This document shows, in pieces, positions 27,596-36,980 of a DNA stretch of 64,000 bases. The stretch comes from JAJEFO01 sp965208685 (GTDB lineage Bacteria > Pseudomonadota > Alphaproteobacteria > Rhodobacterales > Rhodobacteraceae): NCBI GenBank assembly GCA_965208685.1, contig CBDBPL010000007.1, forward strand, positions 2,542,001-2,606,000, in the 5' to 3' direction. Made by a program: the position numbers and the translations under genes. Under the pieces are notes generated by a model. The model was not told where the DNA came from, ran no database searches, and saw only the letters and a list, made by a program, of their open reading frames with translations. Positions within the stretch are counted from its first letter, which is position 1. The number at the start of each line of letters is the position of its first letter.

Positions 27596-28737
27596 CCCGC
27601 ATCCCTTACCGATTGATCGAGCGGATAGCTGGCCAGGAAACGTGCCCGAAGGATCAGGAAGAACAGCAGCACCGCGCCAAGCTGGTGCAGAATCGCAAGT
27701 TCCAGCGGAGCAACGTAGAGCACGGTCACGATCCCGAGAAGCAGCTGGAGGACCAGCAACGCGAGCACCGACGCGAACGCCCTGCGGGTCGCCCTGTGGC
27801 CCGATCTTCGGGCTCGCAGCCAGAACGCGATGCCAAGGGCCAGCAGCAGGTAGCCCGCGATCCTGTGCATGAACTGCACCAGCCCGGCATTCTCCAGGAA
27901 GTTCCGCCACACCGGCTCCAGGTCGAAGGCGCCGGGCGGGAAGAACTGCCCCGCCATGCCCGGCCAGTCATTGAACGTGCGGCCTGCGTCGATTCCCGCC
28001 ACGAGCGCCCCGAGCAGAATCTGCAGGAACGCAAGGTGCATCAGACCCGTGGCCGCCGACAGGAGCCGGGCGTCGCGCATCCGCCTCGCTTGCAGGAGTC
28101 CGACCTCGCTCCGGCCAAGAAGCATCACCTGCCACGCAATGATGCCGAGGATCACGAAAGCGAGCCCGAGATGCACGGCGAGCCTGTAGGAAGCGACGTC
28201 CAGGACGTCGCCGGAAAGACCGGACGAAACCATCCACCACCCGATCGCGCCCTGAACGCCGCCAAGGATGCCGAGCAGCAGCAAGCGCCCCGTCCAGCCG
28301 GCAGGAATGCGGCGCGTGGCAAGAAAGAACAGGAATCCGGCGGCCCAGACGAGGCCCGTGACGCGACCAAGCTGCCGATGCCCCCACTCCCACCAGTAAA
28401 TGGTCCTGAATTCGGCAAGGGTCATGCCTTCGTTCTGAAGCCGGTATTCGGGAAGCTGCCGGTACTTCTCGAATTCCGCCTCCCACGCTTCGGCGCTCAT
28501 GGGAGGAAGGGCACCGGAGATCGGCTGCCATTCCGTGATCGAGAGCCCGCTGTCGGTCAGCCGCGTCAGCCCGCCCGCGACGATCATCAGCACAACCAGA
28601 ACGCCAAGCGCAGACAGCCAGACGCGAATGGCGCGCCTGGCTCCCTTCCTGGAACCGTCTATGACACCGCCTGCGGGTGCGGAGGCCCGTTTCGCGCCTT
28701 CGCCGACCTCCTCGAAGATGTTGCGTTTCCTGCTCAT
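27592..28737 (-). CDS. ctaA: Heme A synthase (COX15/CtaA)
   Basis: A 381-residue polytopic membrane protein oxidising heme O to heme A for cytochrome oxidase. Conserved segments are LTRLTDSGLSITEWQPISG after the first helix, WWEWGHRQLGRVTGL with heme-ligand histidine, a second-half histidine HRIAGY, and eight predicted helices. The ATG at 28737 gives a normal length and a short charged cytoplasmic N-terminus. It overlaps the carboxypeptidase by ATGA, and the RNA methylase gene ends 53 bases upstream. Confidence 0.95.
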   Translation of the reverse strand: MSRKRNIFEEVGEGAKRASAPAGGVIDGSRKGARRAIRVWLSALGVLVVLMIVAGGLTRLTDSGLSITEWQPISGALPPMSAEAWEAEFEKYRQLPEYRLQNEGMTLAEFRTIYWWEWGHRQLGRVTGLVWAAGFLFFLATRRIPAGWTGRLLLLGILGGVQGAIGWWMVSSGLSGDVLDVASYRLAVHLGLAFVILGIIAWQVMLLGRSEVGLLQARRMRDARLLSAATGLMHLAFLQILLGALVAGIDAGRTFNDWPGMAGQFFPPGAFDLEPVWRNFLENAGLVQFMHRIAGYLLLALGIAFWLRARRSGHRATRRAFASVLALLVLQLLLGIVTVLYVAPLELAILHQLGAVLLFFLILRARFLASYPLDQSVRDAG

Positions 28738-28790
28738 CCAAAACCTCTTGCCTCGCGCGAAATGTAGTTCGGCACCCCCGACCCGTCCAG

Positions 28791-29525
28791 TCAGTCGCCG
28801 CGCTCCTTCCAGCGAACCATCTGGCGCAGGATTCCGTGGAGAACCTGCACGTCGGCCGACGTGAGCGGCATGCGCGACCACAGGTTCCGGAGCGCCTGCT
28901 TCATCCCGGGGGCCTTCTCGGGAGGGAAGAAGAATCCGGCATCCTGGAGACGGTCCTCGTAGTGGGATGCGAGCCGTTCCACTTCTGCATGCGAGGCTGG
29001 CACCGGATCGGAGGGATCGCGCTCCCGATGCGGAACGCCGCCCGCCGCCCGGCGCCATTCGTACGCGGTCAGAAGCACGCATTGCGCAAGGTTGAGGGAA
29101 GGGAACTCCGGGTTTACGGGAACCGAGATGATCGCGTTTGCCCGCGCGACATCGTCGTTCTGGAGACCGGCACGCTCCGGTCCGAACAGCACGGCCACGC
29201 CCTGCCCTCCCGCGATCCTGGCCGCCGCGTCCTGCATCGCGGCCTGGGGCGGGAGGACATCCTTCCTGAGCTCCCGGCTGCGTGCGGTGGTCGCATACAC
29301 GAAGATCGAATCGGCGACCGCTTCGGAAACCGACCCGACCAGCCTCGCTTCGTCGAGAAGCCGGCCCGCACCGGTTGCCATGGCAACCGCCCTGGGGTTC
29401 GGCCAGCCGTCCCTCGGCGCGACGATCACCATGCGTTCCAAACCGAAATTCCACATCGCGCGCGCAGCGGCGCCGATGTTCTCGCCCATCTGGGGCTCCA
29501 CAAGGACAAAGAGGGGTTGGCTCAC
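28791..29525 (-). CDS. SPOUT RNA methyltransferase, TrmJ-like
   Basis: A 244-residue protein starting with GTG at 29525 (VSQPLFVLVEPQMGENIGAAARAMWNFG). The knot motifs VLFGPERAGLQNDDV and NPEFPSLNLAQCV identify the TrmH/TrmJ family of 2'-O-ribose methylases. The C-terminal helical part (QALRNLWSRM) is typical of TrmJ, which modifies position 32 of several tRNAs. The start is unusual (GTG) but is the only one that keeps the first beta strand. Confidence 0.88.
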   Translation of the reverse strand: MSQPLFVLVEPQMGENIGAAARAMWNFGLERMVIVAPRDGWPNPRAVAMATGAGRLLDEARLVGSVSEAVADSIFVYATTARSRELRKDVLPPQAAMQDAAARIAGGQGVAVLFGPERAGLQNDDVARANAIISVPVNPEFPSLNLAQCVLLTAYEWRRAAGGVPHRERDPSDPVPASHAEVERLASHYEDRLQDAGFFFPPEKAPGMKQALRNLWSRMPLTSADVQVLHGILRQMVRWKERGD

Positions 29526-29714
29526 GATTGCGCAAATAGGACGCCTCTGACGCGGGCACAAGCCGGCAGCGAAGGCCGGTTGCAGATCGGCAGGGCTCGC
29601 GGTGCGCGTGCATGGCCGGCCTGTGCCTTGACACGGCACGAGAGAGGGCCGCCGACCTTCCCACGCAGGCGGCAAGCGGCTATAGGCTCGGGCGCGAACC
29701 CTTGGAGACGCCGG

Positions 29715-30335
29715 ATGGCCGGACCGGACAAGCCGCAGATCTACCTGCTGACTCCGCCGGAGTTTGATCTCCCGACGTTTCGGGACCAGCTGGCCGCCGT
29801 CATGGACGCGCATGAGGTCGCCTGCCTGCGGCTGGCCATGGCGACGCGGGACGAGGTCCGGCTGTCACGCGCGGCCGATGCATTGCGAGAGGCGGCACAT
29901 GCCCGCGACGTGGCCATAGTCATCGAATCGCATCTTGCCTTCGCCCGGGATCTTGGGCTTGACGGCATCCATCTCGTCGACGGGGCGCGATCGGTCAGGA
30001 AGGCACGCGGTGTGCTGGGCAAGGACGCCATCGTCGGAGCCTATTGCCACGCCTCCCGTCACGACGGGATGAACGCAGCCGAGGCCGGCGCCAGCTACGT
30101 GGCCTTCGGGCCTGTCGGCGCGTCGGCGCTTGGTGACGGCACGTTGGCCGAACGTGACCTCTTTGCCTGGTGGTCCGAGATGATCGAGCTGCCTGTCGTG
30201 GCGGAAGGCAATCTCGACACTGGCCTTGCTGCAAGCCTCGCCCCCGCCACCGACTTCTTCGGCATCGGAGAGGAAATCTGGCGGCAGGAAGATCCTGCCG
30301 AGGCCCTAGCCGGATTCGTCCGCGCCCTCGGCTGA
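29715..30335 (+). CDS. ThiE-like thiamine-phosphate-synthase-family protein
   Basis: A 206-residue TIM-barrel protein starting at ATG 29715 after GGAGACG. LDGIHLVDG and SYVAFGPVG are the phosphate-binding strands of the ThiE fold, but core ThiE residues such as the QLREK region are replaced (CLRLAMATRDE). Alphaproteobacteria often carry such a divergent ThiE-like protein, and whether it makes thiamine phosphate is uncertain. Its 3' end overlaps the 3' end of olsA by 30 bases. Confidence 0.75.
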   Translation: MAGPDKPQIYLLTPPEFDLPTFRDQLAAVMDAHEVACLRLAMATRDEVRLSRAADALREAAHARDVAIVIESHLAFARDLGLDGIHLVDGARSVRKARGVLGKDAIVGAYCHASRHDGMNAAEAGASYVAFGPVGASALGDGTLAERDLFAWWSEMIELPVVAEGNLDTGLAASLAPATDFFGIGEEIWRQEDPAEALAGFVRALG

Positions 30336-31154
30336 TCCCTGGGGATGCGCCGACCGCACCCGCATTTCAGCCTCTGCCGCAAGCGCCTTTCGTTCCGCGA
30401 AGTCCGTGACACGCAGCGGCTCGTGCCACGTCACCGCGACCTTTCCCTGGCGACGTGTTCCGAGCGTCTTCACGACGTGAGAGCCGAATTCCATGTCTCC
30501 CCACCATCCGTAGTAGCGCGGGTCGGCACCTTCGGGCGCGTGATAGACGACCGTGACCGGCTGGACCCAGAGTTCCGGCAGCCGATTCGAGAAGAGAGCG
30601 GCGAAGAGCGTCGACTTGAACGGCAGGACGCGCCGACCGTCGCTGGACGTGCCCTCCGGGAAGAACAGGATCCGGTGCCCGGCCGCGAGGCGCTCCTCGA
30701 ACGTCGACTTCTGGTTCCCGGCCTCGCGCCTGTCCCGCTGGACGAAGACGGTTCCCGTGCCGCGCGCCAGCCATCCGATTCCGGGCCAGCTGGCCACTTC
30801 GGCCTTTGAGACGAAGTAGAGCGGTCCCGTCGCATTGAGCGTGAAGATGTCCAGCCACGAACTGTGATTCGACACGATCACGCCCGGACGGTTCACCGGT
30901 GAACCGTTGATCTCCAGGCGCATCCCGAGAACGCGAAACGCGTTGCGGCAGACGAAGACGACAATCTGCGGCGTCCAGGGCCGAGGACTGCCGAAGAGCG
31001 GACGCTCGACCAGCCTGACCAGCAGCAGGATTCCGAAACAGCCGAATACCAGGGCGCCCAGTGCCGCCCCCCTGAAGGCGACGAGAATCCAGCCGAGAAG
31101 GCCGGGCATGGACGCTTCAGGCGCCGCGTCGGAACGCCAGGTCGGGCTGTTCAT
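30306..31154 (-). CDS. olsA: Lyso-ornithine lipid O-acyltransferase (PlsC family)
   Basis: A 282-residue membrane acyltransferase. NHSSWLD is the catalytic NHx4D box, VFVQRDRR and FFPEGTSSDG are the second and third PlsC motifs, and a hydrophobic N-terminal helix anchors it. Its ATG overlaps the olsB stop by 4 bases. OlsB makes lyso-ornithine lipid and OlsA adds the second acyl chain, so the coupled pair makes phosphorus-free ornithine lipids. The OlsA name rests on the coupling with OlsB. Confidence 0.85.
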   Translation of the reverse strand: MNSPTWRSDAAPEASMPGLLGWILVAFRGAALGALVFGCFGILLLVRLVERPLFGSPRPWTPQIVVFVCRNAFRVLGMRLEINGSPVNRPGVIVSNHSSWLDIFTLNATGPLYFVSKAEVASWPGIGWLARGTGTVFVQRDRREAGNQKSTFEERLAAGHRILFFPEGTSSDGRRVLPFKSTLFAALFSNRLPELWVQPVTVVYHAPEGADPRYYGWWGDMEFGSHVVKTLGTRRQGKVAVTWHEPLRVTDFAERKALAAEAEMRVRSAHPQGSAEGADESG

Positions 31155-31921
31155 CCTCCGGAGCCTTTCGAGTAGCGGATGCGTGCGGCGGGTTTCATCC
31201 GTTCGATGTCGATCACCAGGCACACGTCTGTCGTGTTGAACTTGTGGTCCACGAAAGCGCCATCCCCGACGAATCCGCCGAGCTTCAGGTAGGACTTGAT
31301 CAATGCCGGCGTGGCTCGCATCGCGGCAACCCTGTCAATCTCTTCCGGCGCGAGCAAGTCCATTGGCTGGTAGACGTCCTCCCGCGCGCGCACCCTGAGT
31401 TCGGGCGGCGCCAGGTACGAGTGGTGCAGGTGCGACAAGGGTTCGGCAAGCGCGTCGGTGTCAGTGCCATGGAGACTCGCGACGCCGAAGAGAATCTCGA
31501 TGTCCCGTTGGCGCACGTAGTCGGCGAGGCCGGTCCAGAGAAGGTGCAGCGCGATGCCGCCCCGGTACCCCTGGCGCACGCATGAGCGGCCAAGCTCAAG
31601 AAGCTTCCTGCCGCTTTCGACGAGCAGGGAGACGTCGTACTCGTCCTCGGAATAGAACCTGTCCCGAAGGCCTCCCGGCAGCACGCGGTAGACCCCAACC
31701 ACGTGATCGAGGGCCGCGCGGTCCCGGTTGCTGTCCACCAGGATCAGGTGATCGAAATCCGGATCGAATTGGTCTCTCTCGAACCGGCCTTCGTGATCGA
31801 CCATGTCGCCGTCACCGCCCAGTTCCTCGACGAACACCTCGTAGCGCAGGCGCTCGGCCGCCAGACGATCCTCTTCGGTCGTGGCAAGGCGCAGCGTCAG
31901 ATGTGCCGCTTCAAGTTCCAT
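31151..31921 (-). CDS. olsB: L-ornithine N(alpha)-acyltransferase
   Basis: A 256-residue GNAT-type acyltransferase transferring a 3-hydroxyacyl group from acyl carrier protein to ornithine. Conserved family features are RLRYEVFVEELG near the N-terminus, DHVVGVYRVL, LELGRSCVRQGYRGG and a long C-terminus ending IERMKPAARIRY. The internal ATG at 31921 is chosen because family members begin a few residues before the LRLATTEEDRLAAERLRY helix. It is coupled to olsA by ATGA. Confidence 0.88.
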   Translation of the reverse strand: MELEAAHLTLRLATTEEDRLAAERLRYEVFVEELGGDGDMVDHEGRFERDQFDPDFDHLILVDSNRDRAALDHVVGVYRVLPGGLRDRFYSEDEYDVSLLVESGRKLLELGRSCVRQGYRGGIALHLLWTGLADYVRQRDIEILFGVASLHGTDTDALAEPLSHLHHSYLAPPELRVRAREDVYQPMDLLAPEEIDRVAAMRATPALIKSYLKLGGFVGDGAFVDHKFNTTDVCLVIDIERMKPAARIRYSKGSGG

Positions 31922-32044
31922 GGACCGCCGAGCGTTTCGAACCGCCGGTTGTCCGCGTCGAGAGAAACTCCGGAAGCGCACAATGCCGGGCTGGCGCCGA
32001 TGAACGACCGAGCGCCGGACAGTCCGTGGAGGCAAAGCCTGCCG

Positions 32045-32230
32045 TCATTCGGAGTGGAAGACCGGGACCAGATCGACCCGGCTGCTGTCGATGACGACCT
32101 TGCCCTCGTCCGGGAAGTTCACGGTGACGCGCCCGCCGATGTTGGACTGCACCTGGCCGGTCCCCCAATCCGGGCGCTGGGGGTGCCGGACGAGATTGCC
32201 GGGAGCAAGCGGGAACGAAACGTCTGTCAT
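32045..32230 (-). CDS. DUF3553 small domain protein
   Basis: A 61-residue protein beginning MTDVSFPLAPGNLVRHPQRP and containing DWGTGQVQSNIGGRVTVNF, a small beta-barrel (Tudor-like) fold known as DUF3553 and related to the C-terminal domain of UvrD-type helicases. The internal ATG at 32230 gives the standalone-domain length; the upstream frame is not protein-like. It lies between proA and olsB, a neighbourhood common in Rhodobacteraceae. Function is unknown; nucleic-acid or polymerase contact is an inference. Confidence 0.75.
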   Translation of the reverse strand: MTDVSFPLAPGNLVRHPQRPDWGTGQVQSNIGGRVTVNFPDEGKVVIDSSRVDLVPVFHSE

Positions 32231-32504
32231 GGCACCATGGTCTCCCGGCGTGCGCAGCCCTTCCATGTCAGGCCGGGACGATACCACATTCCCTTGCGCG
32301 CACAAGAAACGCCCGAGACGGGATTTTCGCTCGCCCCTGCTGCACCGTCGCGCAGGCTTCGGGCCGGCCTGGAGTCGCCGCTTGTCCGCAATCCCCGGAT
32401 CGTTTCCCTCTCGATGATCACGGACGGTCAACGGGCGGGAAGCGACCGGCAATGCCAGCCCGGTCCGGCTGCCCGGAATCGCGCTGACACTCAAGGCATG
32501 GAGG

Positions 32505-33770
32505 TCAGCTCCTGACGGCACCCTCGGCAGTCACCAGGTACTTGAAGCTGGTAAGCTGGGTGGCACCGACGGGACCGCGCGCGTGGAGCTTTCCGGTGGC
32601 AATGCCGATCTCCGCTCCCATCCCGAACTCGCCTCCGTCCGCAAACTGGGTTGACGCGTTCTGCATGAGAATCGCACTGTCGAGATTCCGGAAGAACCTT
32701 GCAGCCGCACTGTCGTCCGCGGTGATGATGCTCTCCGTGTGCGAAGAGCCATGGGTGCGGATGTGCTCAATGGCGCGGTCAATCGACTCGACGACCTTCG
32801 CGGCAATCTTCATGTCCAGGTACTCGCGGCCCCAGTCCTCGGCGGTTGCGGGCACGACGCCTTCAACGGCCTGCGCAGCCTCGTCTCCCCTGACCTCGAC
32901 ACCGGCTTCCAGCAATGCCCTGATGACGGGCTGCCCAACCTCCTTGAAGGCATCCTCGTGAATCAGGAGGCATTCGGCTGCGCCGCAGATGCCGGTACGC
33001 CGGGTCTTGGCATTCAGCACCACCCGAAGGGCGGTGTCCTTGTCGGCGGCGGCATCGACGTAGACATGCACTATCCCTTCAAGGTGAGCAAAGACAGGGA
33101 CCCTGGCCTCCTGCTGCACGACGCCCACCAGGCCCTTGCCCCCTCTCGGCACGATGACATCGACATGATCCGTCATGCGCAGCAGTTCGGACACGGCGGC
33201 GCGGTCTCGGGTCGGAACGCGCTGCACGGCGTCCCGGGGCAGGCCTGCGGCATCAAGGCCGTCCAGCAGGCATGCGTGAATGGCGCCCGCGGAGTGGAAG
33301 CTTTCGGAGCCGCCCCGCAGTATCACGGCATTTCCGGACTTCAGGCAAAGCGAGGCCGCATCCGACGTGACGTTGGGCCTGCTCTCGTATATGACGCCGA
33401 CGACACCGAGCGGCGTCCTGACGCGCCTGACATGCAGCCCGTTCGGCCTGTCCCACTCGTCCATGACCTCGCCCACAGGGTCGGGCTGGGAAGCCACGTC
33501 GCGGAGGCTGCCACAAATTCCCTTGATTCGGTCCGCGTCCAGCAGAAGCCGATCCATCATGGCCGCAGAAAGGCCCTTCTCGCGACCGTAGGCGATGTCT
33601 TCCGCATTTGCGGCGATGATTTCCTCACGACGCCGCCAGATGGCATCGGCAGCGCTTCCGATGGCGGTCCGCTTTGCCTCCGGCGACGCAACGGCAAGTT
33701 CCATGGCGGCAACCCGGGCACGTTGGCCAATGTCCGTCATGACTTCCCGGACATCCGCAAGGTCTTTCAT
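32505..33770 (-). CDS. proA: Glutamate-5-semialdehyde dehydrogenase (gamma-glutamyl phosphate reductase)
   Basis: A 421-residue aldehyde-dehydrogenase-fold enzyme catalysing the second step of proline synthesis. The catalytic cysteine lies in RRTGICGAAECLL (Cys262). VIYESRPNVTSDAASLCLKSGNAVILRGG is the NADPH-binding region. Full length, and placed just after proB as is usual. Confidence 0.97.
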   Translation of the reverse strand: MKDLADVREVMTDIGQRARVAAMELAVASPEAKRTAIGSAADAIWRRREEIIAANAEDIAYGREKGLSAAMMDRLLLDADRIKGICGSLRDVASQPDPVGEVMDEWDRPNGLHVRRVRTPLGVVGVIYESRPNVTSDAASLCLKSGNAVILRGGSESFHSAGAIHACLLDGLDAAGLPRDAVQRVPTRDRAAVSELLRMTDHVDVIVPRGGKGLVGVVQQEARVPVFAHLEGIVHVYVDAAADKDTALRVVLNAKTRRTGICGAAECLLIHEDAFKEVGQPVIRALLEAGVEVRGDEAAQAVEGVVPATAEDWGREYLDMKIAAKVVESIDRAIEHIRTHGSSHTESIITADDSAAARFFRNLDSAILMQNASTQFADGGEFGMGAEIGIATGKLHARGPVGATQLTSFKYLVTAEGAVRS

Positions 33771-33833
33771 CGCGCGCTCCTTTCCGGCATCGGCAATCGA
33801 TACACGTCCCCGATGCAGTTGTCCAATCAGCGC

Positions 33834-34934
33834 TCAGGTTGCCATGTCGTCGCGGTGAACGAGGGCCGCTCGCCCCGGATAGCCCAGGATCGCCTCGATG
33901 CGGCCGGATCGTTCGCCCTTGATCCGGTCCGCCTCGTCCGACGTGTACCTGGTCAGCCCAACACCCAGCCGCGAGCCGTCCGGTCCCAATATCACCACTG
34001 GCTCACCTCTTCCAAAAGTGCCTGACACGCCTGTTACGCCCGCCGGCAAGAGGGACTTTCCCCCGAGAAGCGCGGGCACGGCACCGGCATCGACATGGAA
34101 CTCGCCCCTGGGCTTCATGGCGGCAATCCATCGCTTTCGCGCCGATTGAGGATCGGTCTCGGCCGCGAACCAAGTCGCCGCCGCGCCGTTGGCGAGCGAT
34201 TTCAGGGGGTTGAACACCGATCCTTTCGCAATCGCCATGGCAGCCCCGCCAGCGGCGGCCGTCTTGGCGGCGAGAATCTTGGTCTTCATGCCCCCTTTCG
34301 AAAGCCCGGTTCCTGCATCGCCTGCCATCGCTTCGATCTCTGGCGTAATGCTGTCTACGAAATCGATGCGCCGAGCCTCCGCGTCAGTCTTGGGGTTGCC
34401 GGAATAAAGCCCGTCCACGTCCGAAAGAAGCACCAGGACATCGGCCCCGACCGTGACCGCAATCTGGGCGGCAAGACGGTCATTGTCGCCGAAGCGGATC
34501 TCGTCCGTGGCAACGGTGTCGTTTTCGTTCACGATCGGCACGGCACCAAGGCCCAGGAGCTGCTCGAGCGTCGCCCGGCTGTTGAGGTAGCGCCGCCTGT
34601 CGGCACTGTCCTCGAGCGTGACGAGCACCTGCGCCGTCGAGATTCCGAATGGCGCAAGGACCTCTTCGTAGGCGCGCGCAAGCCGAATCTGCCCGACCGC
34701 TGCTGCCGCCTGGCTCTTTTCCAGAGGCAACGCTCCGTCAGGAAGGCCAAGGGTCGCTCGTCCGAGCGCTATCGCGCCCGACGAGACCAGGGCGACGTCC
34801 TTTCCTTCGCTCTTCAACCAAGCGACATCCTCGGCAAGCGAGTTCAGCCACGGCACGCGCAGCTTTCCGCTCTCGACCAGGAGGGCCGAACCGACCTTGA
34901 CGACGACACGTCCCGCTTCGCTCAGGGATGCCAT
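33834..34934 (-). CDS. proB: Glutamate 5-kinase
   Basis: A 366-residue enzyme phosphorylating glutamate for proline synthesis. The amino-acid-kinase domain (VVVKVGSALL, LVSSGAIALGR, VNENDTVATDE, LSDVDGLYSGNP) is followed by a C-terminal PUA domain (about residues 275-360). Its start overlaps the end of obgE by 13 bases, so the two are translated in tandem. proA follows 63 bases later. Confidence 0.97.
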   Translation of the reverse strand: MASLSEAGRVVVKVGSALLVESGKLRVPWLNSLAEDVAWLKSEGKDVALVSSGAIALGRATLGLPDGALPLEKSQAAAAVGQIRLARAYEEVLAPFGISTAQVLVTLEDSADRRRYLNSRATLEQLLGLGAVPIVNENDTVATDEIRFGDNDRLAAQIAVTVGADVLVLLSDVDGLYSGNPKTDAEARRIDFVDSITPEIEAMAGDAGTGLSKGGMKTKILAAKTAAAGGAAMAIAKGSVFNPLKSLANGAAATWFAAETDPQSARKRWIAAMKPRGEFHVDAGAVPALLGGKSLLPAGVTGVSGTFGRGEPVVILGPDGSRLGVGLTRYTSDEADRIKGERSGRIEAILGYPGRAALVHRDDMAT

Positions 34935-35956
34935 GCTGCCAGCTCCCTGGTCGAGTCCTGCGCGACCCTCTTGCCTTCGTCAATCTGGCGCTTGAGCGCA
35001 CGAAGCACATCCTGCACCCCGTCGCGGCTCACGCCGGAAACCTGCATGACGGGGCCGGCAACGGCTTCCAGTTCCCTTTGCCTCGCGTCCCGATCGGCTT
35101 CCGTCAGGGCGTCGACCTTGTTGAGCGCGGTGATCCGAGGCTTCGCGGCCAATCCTTCACCGTATGCCTCCAGTTCACGGACAACCGTTCTCCAGTCGCC
35201 CGACACGTCTTCGGCGGTCCCGTCGACCAGGTGCAGCAGCACTGAGCATCGCTCGACGTGGCCAAGGAACCGGTCGCCGATTCCGCGTCCCTCGTGGGCA
35301 CCCTCTATCAGGCCGGGAATGTCACCGAGGACAAGTTCGTCGTCATCCACGGCAACTACGCCAAGATTGGGATGAAGCGTGGTGAACGGGTAGTCGGCGA
35401 TTTTTGGCCGTGCATTGGAGGTCGCCGCCAGGAAGGTCGACTTGCCTGCGTTCGGAAGCCCGAGAAGCCCGGCATCGGCGATGAGCTTCAACCGGAGCCA
35501 GATCTCGCGCTCGACTCCGGCCTGGCCGGGGAGAGCCCGTCGCGGAGCCTGGTTGACCGAGCTCTTGAAACGCAGGTTGCCGAAGCCGCCGTTGCCGCCC
35601 CGGGCCAGGCATGCACGCTGACCGACCGCCGTGAGGTCCGCCAGCACCGTCTGCCGGTCCGCGTCCAGGACCTCCGTGCCGACCGGCACGTGAAGAGCGA
35701 TGTCGGCCCCGTTCCGTCCCGTCCGCTGCCGTCCCATGCCGTGCTGGCCGTTCTTCGCATGGAAATGCTGCCGGTAGCGAAAGTCGATGAGCGTGTTGAG
35801 CCCGTCAACCGCCTCGACCCAGACGTCGCCGCCCTTGCCGCCGTCGCCGCCATCGGGACCACCGAACTCGACGTACTTCTCGCGACGGAAGCTGACGCAG
35901 CCTGCACCCCCTGAGCCGGAGCGGATCGTCACCCGTGCGAGATCAAGGAACTTCAT
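34922..35956 (-). CDS. obgE: Obg family GTPase
   Basis: A 344-residue ribosome-associated GTPase. The N-terminal glycine-rich Obg fold (residues 1-158: GSGGAGCVSFRREKYVEFGG) precedes the G domain with P-loop GLPNAGKST, DIPGLIEGAHEG and NKVD. The gene belongs to the conserved rplU-rpmA-obgE-proBA neighbourhood and acts in late 50S assembly. Confidence 0.97.
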   Translation of the reverse strand: MKFLDLARVTIRSGSGGAGCVSFRREKYVEFGGPDGGDGGKGGDVWVEAVDGLNTLIDFRYRQHFHAKNGQHGMGRQRTGRNGADIALHVPVGTEVLDADRQTVLADLTAVGQRACLARGGNGGFGNLRFKSSVNQAPRRALPGQAGVEREIWLRLKLIADAGLLGLPNAGKSTFLAATSNARPKIADYPFTTLHPNLGVVAVDDDELVLGDIPGLIEGAHEGRGIGDRFLGHVERCSVLLHLVDGTAEDVSGDWRTVVRELEAYGEGLAAKPRITALNKVDALTEADRDARQRELEAVAGPVMQVSGVSRDGVQDVLRALKRQIDEGKRVAQDSTRELAAWHP

Positions 35957-35969
35957 ATCGCATCCTTCA

Positions 35970-35994
35970 GACGCCTCCTTCGGCGGGAGGCGTC
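35970..35994 (-). promoter_or_regulatory. Stem-loop just upstream of obgE
   Basis: Bases 35970-35978 (GACGCCTCC) and 35986-35994 (GGAGGCGTC) form a perfect 9-bp inverted repeat with a 7-base loop, 14 bases before the obgE start and just after the acetyltransferase stop. No T-run follows, so it may be an attenuator, a processing site or a leader element rather than a terminator. Confidence 0.5.
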
Positions 35995-36007
35995 ATGCCG
36001 CGCCGCA

Positions 36008-36547
36008 TCACTCAAGACGCCTCAAGTAGGTCCAGGTCGGCACGGTCGTGCCGCGCGCCACGGAAAACGTCTCGGCATCGCCGAGATACTGGAAACCCGT
36101 GTTGCGCAACACCCTGTCCGATGCCGGGTTGTCCTGGAACACGCTGGCAAACATTGTCTTGTCGTTGTGGGGATTCGCGTCGATCAAGGCTTGCAAGGCT
36201 TCCGTTGCAAGGCCGGTGTTCCAGAACGCGGGCACGACCCAGTACGAGACTTCCGATTGCTCGCGATCCATTTGCTCGAGACTGATGAGTCCCAGCACTG
36301 CGCCCTGCCCGACAGGCTTGCCGTCCAGTGCCCAGACATCCTCCGTCCGTTCATCGGCCAGTGCGCGCTCCACGAACGCCTCCGCGCCCCCCGGCGGCTG
36401 GGGGTGCGGAATGTTGCGGGTCATTCTCGCCACGCGGGCGTCAGCCCCGAAGAGTTCCAGGAAGGCCGCGTCCGAGCGACGCAGCGGGCGCAGGATCAGG
36501 CGCTCTGTCTGAATCACGGGCTGGTTGGCGATCGTGTCGAGTTTCAC
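36008..36547 (-). CDS. GNAT-family N-acetyltransferase
   Basis: A 179-residue acetyltransferase of the RimJ/RimL-like type. It opens with TERLILRPLRRSDAAFL and has the acetyl-CoA region YWVVPAFWNTGLATEALQALI. The GTG at 36547 is preferred because GGGAGGAG sits just upstream and the family N-terminus follows. Acetyltransferases at this site between rpmA and obgE are frequent in Rhodobacteraceae. The acceptor is unknown. Confidence 0.87.
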   Translation of the reverse strand: MKLDTIANQPVIQTERLILRPLRRSDAAFLELFGADARVARMTRNIPHPQPPGGAEAFVERALADERTEDVWALDGKPVGQGAVLGLISLEQMDREQSEVSYWVVPAFWNTGLATEALQALIDANPHNDKTMFASVFQDNPASDRVLRNTGFQYLGDAETFSVARGTTVPTWTYLRRLE

Positions 36548-36657
36548 TGGACGCTCCTCCCTGGTCTCAGGCAGACCGTCCGCGACGAATTGAACGATCA
36601 GCCTCTTGTCAAATGGGCTTGCCAACGCATTGGCGCAACCGTCACTTCAAGAACAAA

Positions 36658-36681
36658 GGGGCCGGTGCATGTGCCGACCCC
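36658..36681 (-). terminator. Rho-independent-like terminator after rpmA
   Basis: On the minus strand GGGGTCGG and CCGGCCCC pair (one G-U) around an 8-base loop and are followed by TTTGTTC. The hairpin begins 24 bases after the rpmA stop and would end the rplU-rpmA transcript. The T-run is short, so termination may be partial. Confidence 0.6.
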
Positions 36682-36705
36682 TGAACGCCTTGTCTGTGTC
36701 GTCGG

Positions 36706-36975
36706 CTACTCGGCGGGGCTAGCCTCTGGATGCACGGAGATGAACGTGCGGCCCTTGAGACCCTTGTGAAACGCCACGTTGCCCGTGACGGTGGCAAAGA
36801 TCGTGTGGTCCCGTCCCATGCCGACGCCCTCGCCCGGCCACCACCTGGTGCCGCGCTGGCGCACGATGATGTTTCCCGGAATGACGGCCTCTCCGCCAAA
36901 CTTCTTCACGCCGAGCCGGCGTCCGGCTGAATCACGGCCATTTCGGCTGGATCCGCCTGCCTTCTTGTGTGCCAT
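36706..36975 (-). CDS. rpmA: 50S ribosomal protein L27
   Basis: An 89-residue ribosomal protein beginning MAHKKAGGSSRNGRDSAG and containing GGEAVIPGNIIVRQRGTRWWPG, the L27 signature. It lies near the peptidyl-transferase centre of the large subunit. It is 5 bases downstream of rplU, a single operon. Confidence 0.97.
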   Translation of the reverse strand: MAHKKAGGSSRNGRDSAGRRLGVKKFGGEAVIPGNIIVRQRGTRWWPGEGVGMGRDHTIFATVTGNVAFHKGLKGRTFISVHPEASPAE

Positions 36976-36980
36976 CCCGC

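Noticed and set aside
28738..29664. In-frame upstream extension of the heme A synthase gene
   Set aside because: The extension overlaps the RNA methylase in another frame and is not protein-like; the ATG at 28737 gives the normal length.
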